From positions 1-19,622 of the forward strand of contig DFUX01000050.1 of assembly GCA_002379855.1 (NCBI GenBank): a stretch of DNA of 19,622 nucleotides, in the 5' to 3' direction. Shown piece by piece: positions 7,263 to 13,500 of this stretch (within the stretch, counting starts at the first letter, position 1; every line of letters starts with the position of its first letter). The stretch comes from Cloacimonetes bacterium UBA4175 (GTDB lineage: Bacteria > Cloacimonadota > Cloacimonadia > Cloacimonadales > Cloacimonadaceae). The position numbers and the translations under genes were made by a program. The notes under the pieces are model-generated. The model made no database searches and was not told the origin of the DNA. It saw only the letters and a program-made list of their open reading frames with translations.

Positions 7263-7862
7263 TTATTCTCCGCCCAGGGAATAGCGCACGAAGCGCGCGA
7301 TCTGGATGTTTTCGCCGGTCTTGGCGATCGCGTCGGTGAGCAGGTCTTTGACGGTGCGCTTGGCTTCGTTCACCAACTCCTGTTCAAGCAGGGAATGCTC
7401 GGAGCAGAACTTTTTGATGTTTCCTTCCACGATCTTATCGATCAGTTCGGGTTTTTTGCCTTCGTTGATGGCTTTGTTGCGGGCGATTTCTTTCTCACGC
7501 TCGATGATGGCGGGGTCGATGCCCTCGGCGCTGATGGCCAGGGGGCTGGTGGCCGCGATCTGCAGGGCCAGCTCTTCAGCCAGTTGCCTGAACTCGTCGG
7601 TGCGGGCCACAAAGTCGCTCTCGCAGTTGAGTTCCAGCATCACGCCGAGCTTGCCGTTGAAATGTATATAGGAAAAGATGATTCCTTCTTTGGTCGCGCG
7701 CTGGGCTTTGCCTTCGGCCTTGGAAATACCGCGTTCGCGCAGATACTTGATGGCGGCGTCCATGTCGCCATTGGTTTCCACCAGCGCTTTGCGGCACTCC
7801 ATCATGCCGGCTGCCGTTCTCTCGCGCAGTTCTTTTACCATGCTTGCGCTAATCTCTGCCAT
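7263..7862 (-). CDS. tsf: translation elongation factor Ts (short form)
   Basis: A 199-residue EF-Ts, the nucleotide exchange factor that regenerates EF-Tu-GTP. The N-terminal UBA-like domain (VKELRERTAAGMMECRKAL, residues 9-27) is followed by the core with CESDFVAR (80-87), corresponding to the TDFV motif that contacts EF-Tu with Thr replaced by Ser. At 199 residues it is the short form, smaller than the roughly 280-residue E. coli protein. GGAG seven bases before ATG 7860-7862 supports the start. It follows rpsB across a 70-bp spacer holding a strong hairpin. Confidence 0.97.
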   Translation of the reverse strand: MAEISASMVKELRERTAAGMMECRKALVETNGDMDAAIKYLRERGISKAEGKAQRATKEGIIFSYIHFNGKLGVMLELNCESDFVARTDEFRQLAEELALQIAATSPLAISAEGIDPAIIEREKEIARNKAINEGKKPELIDKIVEGNIKKFCSEHSLLEQELVNEAKRTVKDLLTDAIAKTGENIQIARFVRYSLGGE

Positions 7863-7894
7863 TTTTATCTCCTTGTATTATCAGAATTATAGGT

Positions 7895-7922
7895 CGGGGA
7901 AGGGTTCTGCGGCCCTTCCCCG
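7895..7922 (-). promoter_or_regulatory. rpsB-tsf intergenic hairpin
   Basis: CGGGGAAGGG and CCCTTCCCCG form a perfect 10-bp stem with an 8-nt loop, ten bases after the rpsB stop. No U-run follows on the minus strand, so it is not a full terminator. An attenuator or RNase/processing site that lowers tsf relative to rpsB, or protects the rpsB 3' end, is the likely role. E. coli also has a partial attenuator between these two genes. Confidence 0.65.
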
Positions 7923-7932
7923 CAAGATGTTG

Positions 7933-8754
7933 TTATTGTTCTACGGTGGGTTCTTCGACGGGCTCTTCCGCGGCGGGTTCCTCCGAGGGCGCGGCTGCGA
8001 GTTCGGCTTCTTCCATCACTGGCGCGGCGGCTTCCTCGCCCTCTTCCGTTTCGGTGTCGGCGCCTTCGGCGGCGAGGTTCTTGCCTTCGATCACGGCGTT
8101 GGACATGATTTCAGAGATCAGGTGGATGGCCCGGGTGGCGTCGTCGTTGGAGGGGATCACGTAATCCACCAGGTCTGGATCGCAGTTGGTATCGACCATG
8201 GCGATGATCGGGATTCCCAGGATGCGGGCTTCGTGCACGGCGATCGCTTCGTGGTCGGTGTCCACGATAAAGATGGCTGCCGGGGGGGCGTCCATGTCGC
8301 GGATGCCGCCCAGCGAGAACTCGATCTTGTCGTGGGTGCGTTTCATCTTTTGCTGTTCCAGCTTGGTGTAGTTGCTGATCGTGCCGTCGGCGACGATATC
8401 TTCGTAATACTTCATTTTTTCTATGCTTTGGCGGATGGTGGCCATGTTGGTGAGCATGCCGCCATACCAGCGCTGATTAACGTAGAACACGCCGGCTTTT
8501 TCGGCGCTTTCCTTGATCGCTGCCTGGGCTTGTTTTTTGGTGCCCACAAAGAGGATATACTCCTGCCGGTTGGCAACTTCTTTGACAAACTGATAGGCCT
8601 CATTGATCGCGTCCACGGTCTGTTTGAGATCAATGATATGGATGCCATTGCGTTTGATGAAGATATACTTCTTCATCTTGGGATTCCATTTGTAGGTCTG
8701 ATGACCAAAATGGACGCCAGCTTCGAGCAATTGTTTCATCGAAACTACGGACAT
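7933..8754 (-). CDS. rpsB: 30S ribosomal protein S2 with acidic C-terminal tail
   Basis: A 273-residue S2 protein of the small subunit head. Family signatures are LLEAGVHFGHQTYKWNPKM (10-28), the FVGTKKQA segment near residue 69, RWYGGMLTN near 94-102, and PIIAMVDTNCDPD. The conserved core ends near residue 228. The remaining 45 or so residues are almost only Glu, Ala, Pro, Asp and Thr, a low-complexity acidic tail, longer than in E. coli S2 (about 240 residues). GGAG seven bases before ATG 8752-8754 supports the start. It lies 169 bp downstream of rpsI and 70 bp upstream of tsf. Confidence 0.97.
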   Translation of the reverse strand: MSVVSMKQLLEAGVHFGHQTYKWNPKMKKYIFIKRNGIHIIDLKQTVDAINEAYQFVKEVANRQEYILFVGTKKQAQAAIKESAEKAGVFYVNQRWYGGMLTNMATIRQSIEKMKYYEDIVADGTISNYTKLEQQKMKRTHDKIEFSLGGIRDMDAPPAAIFIVDTDHEAIAVHEARILGIPIIAMVDTNCDPDLVDYVIPSNDDATRAIHLISEIMSNAVIEGKNLAAEGADTETEEGEEAAAPVMEEAELAAAPSEEPAAEEPVEEPTVEQ

Positions 8755-8888
8755 TATTTCTCCTTAAGTAGATACGGTTAGATTTCCCCAGCGGGATATA
8801 CGCAATTCAGGGAAGCTTTCTTCCCACCGCCTCGCAACTCCCGTTGAGGTTTTTTCTTGGTTGATTGGTTGCTTTCTCATCGTCATCC

Positions 8889-8910
8889 GGGGAGGCGCGG
8901 ATGCCTCCCC
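8889..8910 (-). promoter_or_regulatory. hairpin after rpsI, in the rpsI-rpsB spacer
   Basis: GGGGAGGC and GCCTCCCC form a perfect 8-bp stem around a 6-nt loop, 13 bases after the rpsI stop on the minus strand. No T-run follows, so it is probably an attenuator or processing hairpin within the operon, not a terminator. The remaining spacer (about 134 bp) before rpsB may hold an S2 leader or an internal promoter; I see no clear -35/-10 pair in it. Confidence 0.55.
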
Positions 8911-8923
8911 AAAACCCAGAGGA

Positions 8924-9310
8924 TTAACGTTTGGAGAACTGGAATCTCTTTCTGGCTTTCGGTCTTCCGCTCTTTTTACGCTCCACCATGCGGGAGTCGC
9001 GGGTGAGGAAGCCACGGGCTTTGAGGGTGGGTTTCAGGTTTTCGTCATACTCCAGCAACGCGCGGGCAATGCCATGCCGGATAGCGCCGGCCTGACCGCT
9101 CAGTCCGCCGCCGGAAACGTTGACATAGACGTCGAAGTTCTCGCTCAGTCCAAGCTCCTGCAAGGGCTGCTCGACCACCATTTCCAGGGTCTCGCGCTGC
9201 AGGTATTTCTTCATCTGAACCTTGTTGATGATGCGCTTTCCGGTGCCCGGGGCGATCCGGACGCGGGCCACGGCATTTTTCCTTCTGCCAACGGCATCGT
9301 AAGTTTGCAT
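8924..9310 (-). CDS. rpsI: 30S ribosomal protein S9
   Basis: The 128-residue S9 protein of the small subunit; its C-terminal tail reaches the P-site tRNA. Signatures are YDAVGRRKNAVARVRI at the start, NVSGGGLSGQAGAIRHGIAR in the middle and the canonical end GRPKARKRFQFSKR. The reading frame is open for 23 codons further upstream, but these lie inside rplM. ATG 9308-9310 is chosen because it starts the conserved S9 sequence and has GGAG ten bases upstream. Only four bases separate it from the rplM stop, so the two genes are translationally coupled. Confidence 0.97.
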   Translation of the reverse strand: MQTYDAVGRRKNAVARVRIAPGTGKRIINKVQMKKYLQRETLEMVVEQPLQELGLSENFDVYVNVSGGGLSGQAGAIRHGIARALLEYDENLKPTLKARGFLTRDSRMVERKKSGRPKARKRFQFSKR

Positions 9311-9314
9311 ACTT

Positions 9315-9752
9315 TTAATTCTCCTTGAGCTTGAGTTCAATCGGCTTTTGGGCGGCATGGGGATGCTCGCTGCCGGCATAGACTTTGAGTTTTTTGAACA
9401 TCGCGTCGCCCAGCACGGTTTTGGGCATCATGCCGCGGACGGCGTGTTCGATGATCTGGGTGGGATGCTTTTCCAGCATCCTTTGATACGGGATTTCCTT
9501 GAGACCGCTGGGGTAGCCGCTGAAGGTCTTATAGGTCTTCTGCAGGCTTTTCAAGCCGGTTACGCGCACTTTTTCGGCATTGATGACCACGACGAAGTCG
9601 CCGGTGTCGATGTTGCGCACGTAATAGGGCTTGTTCTTTCCACAGAGTATGGATGCGATCTTTGTGGAAAGACGTCCCAAAGGCAAACCCGTGGCATCAA
9701 TGACATACCAATCGCGATGGATGTCACTGGGGCTCGGTGTAAGGGTTTTCAT
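9315..9752 (-). CDS. rplM: 50S ribosomal protein L13
   Basis: A 145-residue L13, an early assembly protein of the large subunit. Signatures are WYVIDATGLPLGRLSTKIA (15-33), GDFVVVINAEKV, TYKTFSGYPSG, HAVRGMMPKT and LKVYAGSEHPHAAQKP. The start ATG 9750-9752 has GGAG six bases upstream. It is the first gene of the translation operon and pairs with rpsI as in almost all bacteria. The 130-bp gap to the upstream Nif3-family gene contains a TTGACA box, so the operon may have its own promoter. Confidence 0.97.
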   Translation of the reverse strand: MKTLTPSPSDIHRDWYVIDATGLPLGRLSTKIASILCGKNKPYYVRNIDTGDFVVVINAEKVRVTGLKSLQKTYKTFSGYPSGLKEIPYQRMLEKHPTQIIEHAVRGMMPKTVLGDAMFKKLKVYAGSEHPHAAQKPIELKLKEN

Positions 9753-9784
9753 CGATTCTCCTTTACAGATTTTTCTTCAGATCG

Positions 9785-9814
9785 CCAGAATTTTTCAACT
9801 GGCTGCAGTGTCAA
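9785..9814 (-). promoter_or_regulatory. candidate promoter of the rplM operon
   Basis: On the minus strand a perfect TTGACA (9814-9809) is followed after 18 bp by TTCTGG (9790-9785). A start site near 9778 would give a 26-nt leader containing the rplM ribosome binding site. The -10 is poor by sigma-70 standards but resembles the TTTTGG found at the same distance from TTGACA at 12899 and 13524. Confidence 0.35.
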
Positions 9815-9882
9815 GTATTTAGTTTTGGGGCTTTCCGGCACGCGGGGCGGATTTTGCCGTCAGATTCGTGTGGAAAGGGGCT

Positions 9883-10971
9883 TCAGAAACAGAATCTGCT
9901 ATATTCGTGCTCTTCCCGCGGCAGGATGACGGCCTCCAGGCCCTGGCTCCGCAACTGCTTCTGCAGATAGCCCAGCACGGGATACTCCGTGTGGAAATGC
10001 CCGGCGTCGATGAGAGGGATGCGGGAGTCCAGCAGGCTGTGATAGCTCAAATCCCCGCTGATGAAGAGTTCCGCCTGGCGTTGCGCGTCGTTCAGGAGCG
10101 ACCCCCCGGAACCGCCGCAGATGGCCACCGTTCCCACCGGGGCTGCCAGGTCAAGACCCGCAGTCCAGATGCGGGGCGCGGGGCAGTCCAGTTTATCTGA
10201 GACCAGCTCGCGGATTTCGCCCAGGCTGAGGCGGGGAACAAATTCGCCCAGCAGACCCAGCCCGTAGGCGGGATTGGCGTTGGCAACCGGGAAGTGGTAA
10301 AGCGCGGGGGTCTCATAGGGATGCGCGGCGCGGATGGCTTGCAGCACTTGGGGCAGGCAGAGGCTATCCGCCATGAACTCCAGTTCGACCTCTTCCACCC
10401 GGCTGAGGCCCTGCGCGTCCGGCTGTTCGAGCTGGGGGCGTGCCCCTTGTCCCGGCAGGAAGGTGCCCGTTATGGGATGGCGGGTGGAACAGGAGCCGTA
10501 GTTGCCGATCCTTCCCGCTCCCGCTGCGAAGGCAGCCCGCGCCACGTCCTCGGCTTTGGCGGGGGGCACGGTCACCGAGATGTGCTGCCACCGGTTTCCC
10601 GTTTCCAGGCTGAGCCTGCCCGTTACCTGCAGCCCAAGGGCGTCCGCCAGGGCATGGTTGACTCCGTAGGGCGCCACATCCAGGTTGGTATGCAGGCAGA
10701 TCACGGCGATTCCACGCGCGGCAAGCTTTAGCAGCAGGGGATCGGTGAGGCTCTTGAGGGGGCGGAAGATCAGGGGATGGTGGGAGACGATCAGGTCGCA
10801 GCCGCGCTCAATGGCTTTATCCACCGCGGTCGGGGTCACATCCAGGGTCACCAGGGCTTTGTTCACCGTGGCGGCACGGTCGCCCAGCAGCAGGCCCACA
10901 TTATCCCAGTCCAGGGCCAGGGCCAGCGGGGCGAAGGTCTCGATATGGTTCAGCAGGTCTTTGATCAGCAT
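9883..10971 (-). CDS. Nif3/DUF34-family dinuclear metal-binding protein
   Basis: A 362-residue member of the Nif3-like (YbgI/YqfO, DUF34) family; proteins of this family bind two metal ions at one site, but their cellular reaction is not firmly established. The N-terminal half has DNVGLLLGD (23-31), the metal ligands SHHP (63-66) and HTNLD (94-98). The C-terminal half has GDLSYH (306-311) and GHFHTE (324-329), completing the ligand set. The segment of about residues 127-230 (HISVTVP to ALYHFPV, with AAHPYETPA) is the PII-like insert found in the longer YqfO-type subfamily, and length agrees. A GAGGA-like ribosome binding site precedes ATG 10969-10971. It lies upstream of the ribosomal operon but has its own promoter about 130 bp upstream. 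It is sometimes annotated as GTP cyclohydrolase I type 2; I would not adopt that. Confidence 0.92.
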   Translation of the reverse strand: MLIKDLLNHIETFAPLALALDWDNVGLLLGDRAATVNKALVTLDVTPTAVDKAIERGCDLIVSHHPLIFRPLKSLTDPLLLKLAARGIAVICLHTNLDVAPYGVNHALADALGLQVTGRLSLETGNRWQHISVTVPPAKAEDVARAAFAAGAGRIGNYGSCSTRHPITGTFLPGQGARPQLEQPDAQGLSRVEEVELEFMADSLCLPQVLQAIRAAHPYETPALYHFPVANANPAYGLGLLGEFVPRLSLGEIRELVSDKLDCPAPRIWTAGLDLAAPVGTVAICGGSGGSLLNDAQRQAELFISGDLSYHSLLDSRIPLIDAGHFHTEYPVLGYLQKQLRSQGLEAVILPREEHEYSRFCF

Positions 10972-11108
10972 GGTTCCTCACTCGGTAAAAGATATGGACA
11001 AGATGGGAAACGGGGCGGCTGAAGTCAAGCGGAATATTCGCAGGCTCCAGTTCAGCCCGGATAAGGGAATAAGCTGGAAAACGCCGGAGGTAAGCATGTT
11101 TAAACCCG

Positions 11109-11137
11109 ATTATGTCCGGTAAAATTCCCTGTGTCAA
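11109..11137 (-). promoter_or_regulatory. candidate promoter of the Nif3-family gene
   Basis: On the minus strand TTGACA (11137-11132) and CATAAT (11114-11109) are separated by exactly 17 bp. The predicted start near 11102 gives a leader of about 130 nt before the gene at 10971. It diverges from the plus-strand promoter at 11160, with 22 bp between the two -35 boxes. Confidence 0.6.
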
Positions 11138-11159
11138 AAGCGGGCGAGGCAGATATTCC

Positions 11160-11188
11160 TTGACAAGAAGTCATTGCGGGGTTATATT
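11160..11188 (+). promoter_or_regulatory. sigma-70-like promoter of the plus-strand barrel gene
   Basis: TTGACA (11160-11165) and TATATT (11183-11188) are 17 bp apart, eleven of twelve positions matching the sigma-70 consensus. The predicted start near 11195 leaves a leader of about 21 nt containing GGAGG at 11204-11208. This is the best promoter in the window. Confidence 0.75.
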
Positions 11189-11215
11189 GAACAAAAACCT
11201 ACTGGAGGTAGTTAC

Positions 11216-11815
11216 ATGAGAAAAATAGTTCTTATTCTTCTGGCAGTATTCGCGGTTGGAGCGCTGAGCGCTTTCAACCAGGGAACCATCAATCCAGGTG
11301 GCTATGTGGCCATTTCCTCAGTAAAATACGATTCTGATGACGATGCCACGACAGGCATCGTAATTGCCCCCCAAATCGGCTATTTCGTGATCGACAACCT
11401 GTCAGCGGATTTAATGCTGAGCCTTGGCATGGATTCACAATCCGGTGATTATGCCGGCGAGGATTACAAAGACAGCTCCACCAGCCTGGGTATCGGCCTT
11501 GGCGCCAGGTATTTCTTCCTTAACTTCTACGGCGGCCTGGGTTTCAATTATGAATCCTATAGCAATAAAGAAGAAATGGGTAATCTCGAAGAAAAGTACA
11601 GCTCTTCCGCCATGTACATCACACCCAAAATCGGCTATGTGCTGCCTCTGGCAAGTAATGTGTATGCCGATCTTGGCCTGAACTACAGAATGGGCATTGG
11701 CAAGGTCAAGGGCACCAGTGAAATAGCCGGCGTTGACTCCGATTGGGATTATGACAACGAGTACAGCAAACTGCAATTTAGGGCAGGTTTACAGATCTTC
11801 TTCCCCAGCAAATAA
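11216..11815 (+). CDS. outer-membrane beta-barrel protein
   Basis: A 199-residue outer-membrane protein of the small porin/OmpW-like beta-barrel type; the ligand or function is unknown. ATG 11216 is chosen over the in-frame ATG at 11174 because GGAGG lies seven bases upstream and a signal peptide begins there (MRKIVLILLAVFAVGALSA, cleavage near residue 19). The rest alternates strand-like segments (GGYVAISSVKYD, IVIAPQIGYFVI, LGIGLGARYFFLNFYGGLGF, YITPKIGYVLPL, YADLGLNYRMGIG, LQFRAGLQIFF) with polar, Asp/Glu-rich loops such as DSDDD and DSDWDYDNE. About eight strands fit. A strong promoter precedes it and a terminator follows. It faces a similar gene on the other strand (12222-12848). Confidence 0.85.
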   Translation: MRKIVLILLAVFAVGALSAFNQGTINPGGYVAISSVKYDSDDDATTGIVIAPQIGYFVIDNLSADLMLSLGMDSQSGDYAGEDYKDSSTSLGIGLGARYFFLNFYGGLGFNYESYSNKEEMGNLEEKYSSSAMYITPKIGYVLPLASNVYADLGLNYRMGIGKVKGTSEIAGVDSDWDYDNEYSKLQFRAGLQIFFPSK

Positions 11816-11835
11816 ACCCATAGTAATTTATCAAT

Positions 11836-11864
11836 AAGCCCGGACATCGCTCCGGGCTTTTGCT
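11836..11864 (+). terminator. intrinsic terminator of the plus-strand barrel gene
   Basis: AAGCCCGGA (11836-11844) and TCCGGGCTT (11851-11859) form a perfect 9-bp stem around CATCGC, followed by TTTGCTTT-type sequence. It begins 21 bases after the stop codon. Confidence 0.8.
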
Positions 11865-11898
11865 TTGGCACTTTCAAGCGGAGCGGATACATACGCGC

Positions 11899-11945
11899 CC
11901 GGGGGTCGGTGTGTTCCACCCCGGTTTGCCCTCGCGCGCGCGAGG
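11899..11945. repeat. GC-rich palindromes in the convergent spacer
   Basis: CCGGGG (11899-11904) pairs with CCCCGG (11919-11924) around a smaller GGTG/CACC hairpin. Right after comes a perfect 16-bp palindrome, CCTCGCGC-GCGCGAGG (11930-11945). The composition is much more GC-rich than the AT-rich palindromic element starting about 15 bp later. No gene is seen. It could be a separate element or a recombination junction. Confidence 0.45.
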
Positions 11946-11959
11946 CAGCCAAGCAGGTG

Positions 11960-12100
11960 TCTTCCTTAGGTCATCCTTATAATTTATAAGGATGACCTAA
12001 GGATGATGGCACCAAACGCTGTAGCAGCAAGGGACGGCACTATGAAGGAATATCGGAAAGGTAAGCGTGTTATTCTGTCTGGAGCAAGTATGGCGGGAAG
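11960..12100. repeat. palindromic repeat element, copy 2
   Basis: The core 11963-12003 is a perfect 41-bp inverted repeat (19-bp arms, loop ATT). It is extended to four half-sites of the TCNTCCTT / AAGGATGA type at 11960, 11971, 11988 and 11999, each adjacent pair offset by 11 bp. The core and the next 100 bp or so align with copy 1 at 5701-5850 in the same orientation. Both copies lie in spacers between convergent genes, between two opposed terminators. The spacer from 12100 to 12177 shows nothing further that I recognise. A mobile miniature element, a structured RNA or a protein-binding array are the candidate explanations. Confidence 0.7.
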
Positions 12101-12177
12101 TGGTTAAGCCTGAATCAGAGCGGGAAAGACGGCAAATTCCCCCATACCCGGGATGCCCTGATTTCCGGATAAGTAAC

Positions 12178-12207
12178 AAAAAAAAGGGTGCCTCGTCAAA
12201 GGCACCC
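12178..12207 (-). terminator. intrinsic terminator of the minus-strand barrel gene
   Basis: On the minus strand GGGTGCC (12207-12201) and GGCACCC (12192-12186) form a 7-bp GC-rich stem around an 8-nt loop, followed by eight T residues. It lies 14 bases after the stop codon of the gene ending at 12222. Confidence 0.85.
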
Positions 12208-12221
12208 CTCAAGTTGGCCGA

Positions 12222-12848
12222 TTAGAAACGATAGCCCAGCAGCAGTTTCATATTGCTGTAAAAGGTTTCGTCCATATTCTTGTCATCGAACACAGGGGTT
12301 ATGCTATTATCGAGCCTCATCTCAAACAGTAAATCGTTGTAGCTGATGCCAACGTTGACCTGATACCCGATCAGGAACTTTGATAACTCGTCATCATCAT
12401 ATTCGCCGTCGTCGTCGGGCAAATGTTTGTTATCCATATACCAATGGGAATAAACTGGCATGCCCAGAGACGCTCCGCCTCCCACATAAGGTATGATTTT
12501 GCTTTTTGGGAGTGGAATGTTGAAAATGATTGATACCGGAAGCTGGGCTACAAACATGCTGTGAGTCATGGTCGTGACATCTTTTAATTCGATTTTCGAT
12601 CCGTTCATGCTCAAAGCGAGCTCCCCGCGGAGGTCAAATACCTTGGATAGCGGTATTGTTCCGATGATGCCCACATGGGCTCCCATCTTGTTATTCACGT
12701 CGAAACCAGAGTCTTCGAGGTCTTCCATGTCTTCCCCGCTGAAATTGGCAAGATTCAGGCCGCCAATCAGCGCGCCCTTTGACTGGGCCTGGAGCCCGGC
12801 GAACAGTAACAGCGCGAACACTATCAAGAGGCTAACTTTAGTCTTCAT
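12222..12848 (-). CDS. outer-membrane beta-barrel protein, PorT-like
   Basis: A 208-residue outer-membrane beta-barrel of the PorT/porin-like family; the specific function is unknown. Residues 1-22 form a signal peptide (KTK, hydrophobic LLIVFALLLFAG, LQAQ). The mature start GALIGGLNLANFSGED is the usual N-terminal strand of this family. Other strands include AHVGIIGTIPLS, FDLRGELALSMNG, FVAQLPVSIIFNI, IIPYVGGGASLGMP and VNVGISYNDLLFEMRL, and the chain ends in the typical aromatic GYRF. A loop DDDGEYDDDE (about 146-155) is strongly acidic. GGAG seven bases upstream supports ATG 12846-12848. It is flanked by its own terminator and candidate promoter, and is a paralogue of the truncated locus at 13044-13427. 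Confidence 0.88.
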   Translation of the reverse strand: MKTKVSLLIVFALLLFAGLQAQSKGALIGGLNLANFSGEDMEDLEDSGFDVNNKMGAHVGIIGTIPLSKVFDLRGELALSMNGSKIELKDVTTMTHSMFVAQLPVSIIFNIPLPKSKIIPYVGGGASLGMPVYSHWYMDNKHLPDDDGEYDDDELSKFLIGYQVNVGISYNDLLFEMRLDNSITPVFDDKNMDETFYSNMKLLLGYRF

Positions 12849-12898
12849 TGTTGTCTCCTTTTCTTATATGTAAGCCAATAGTAATAAGATTGACGTAG

Positions 12899-12927
12899 CC
12901 AAAAATTGCATTTCAGCAAACTGTCAA
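12899..12927 (-). promoter_or_regulatory. candidate promoter of the 12222-12848 gene
   Basis: On the minus strand TTGACA (12927-12922) is followed after exactly 17 bp by TTTTGG (12904-12899). A start near 12892 would leave a leader of about 44 nt. The -10 is not sigma-70-like, but the same hexamer at the same distance occurs upstream of valS. Confidence 0.35.
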
Positions 12928-12979
12928 TAACAATTTGAGCTTTTGGTGGTCTATGTTTTTTATATTTGAAAGGACGGCC

Positions 12980-13007
12980 AAAAAAAGCGCCAAGCTGAGT
13001 TGGCGCT
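12980..13007 (-). terminator. intrinsic terminator of the truncated barrel gene
   Basis: On the minus strand AGCGCCAA (13007-13000) and TTGGCGCT (12993-12986) form a perfect 8-bp stem around CTCAGC, running into seven T residues. It lies about 36 bases after the stop at 13044. That a full terminator persists suggests the locus was once a complete gene. Confidence 0.85.
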
Positions 13008-13043
13008 CTATTGTTTGGCTTGGAAGCCTGGATCGACGCATGT

Positions 13044-13427
13044 TCAGCGGCCGAAAAGGTATCCCAGGTTTAACATGAAGCCACGATTGTAAACATATTC
13101 ATCGTCATCGTCGGCATCTTCGAAGATGTTGCTGAGGCCATAGTTGTAGCGCAGGCCGACCATGATGTTTTCCCTCAGGATGGCATCGACGCCGAGGTTT
13201 AGTCCCAGCTCGAGGGAGTTCATTTCGTCCTTGAAGTCATTGGTATAGTCATAATCGCCGTCTTCGTCGCTTTCGTAGCTGTATTTCTCCTTAGCTCCAA
13301 CAAGCAGGGCCAGGCTGGGGCCGAGGTAGGGTTGAAGTTTGAATCCCTGCAAATTCGCATTATATTTGATCAACACAGGTACTTCCAGATAGCTCAGGTT
13401 AGCCTTATAGGAAAATTCCCACTCACC
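13044..13427 (-). pseudogene. 5'-truncated outer-membrane beta-barrel gene
   Basis: The frame encodes 127 residues that match the C-terminal half of a PorT-like barrel: WEFSYKANLSYLEVPVLIKY, PYLGPSLALLVGA, LELGLNLGVDAI, VGLRYNYGLS, and the end MLNLGYLFGR. The segment aligns with residues from about 95 onward of the neighbouring gene at 12222-12848. Immediately upstream in frame is a TAA stop (13428-13430), with no ATG, no signal peptide and no first strands; the other two frames upstream do not continue the protein. An internal GTG at 13374-13376 has a GGAAG five bases upstream, but would give a barrel half without an export signal. Acidic loops (DEDGDYDYTND, EDADDDDEY) are kept. I read it as a gene remnant left by a deletion or rearrangement near 13428, still carrying its terminator. 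Confidence 0.75.
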
Positions 13428-13500
13428 TTATATGACAGGCGGATAATCCCTCCGGAAGCATACGGAGCCGCGCTTCCAGCCGCTTTGTTTCTTTATTTGC

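Noticed and set aside
7876..7892. TATAAT in the rpsB-tsf spacer as an internal tsf promoter.
   Set aside because: No -35-like sequence lies 16-18 bp upstream; that position is occupied by the hairpin stem.
9826..9880. GGGGCTTTCC and GGAAAGGGGCTT around 9826-9880 as a terminator for the Nif3-family gene.
   Set aside because: Only CTTTCC/GGAAAG pair; the rest does not complement, and there is no T-run after the stem on the minus strand.
11749..12212. Small minus-strand frames (11749-11952, 11997-12212) in the convergent spacer.
   Set aside because: They run through terminators and palindromic repeats, lack ribosome binding sites, and are not conserved in the other repeat copy.
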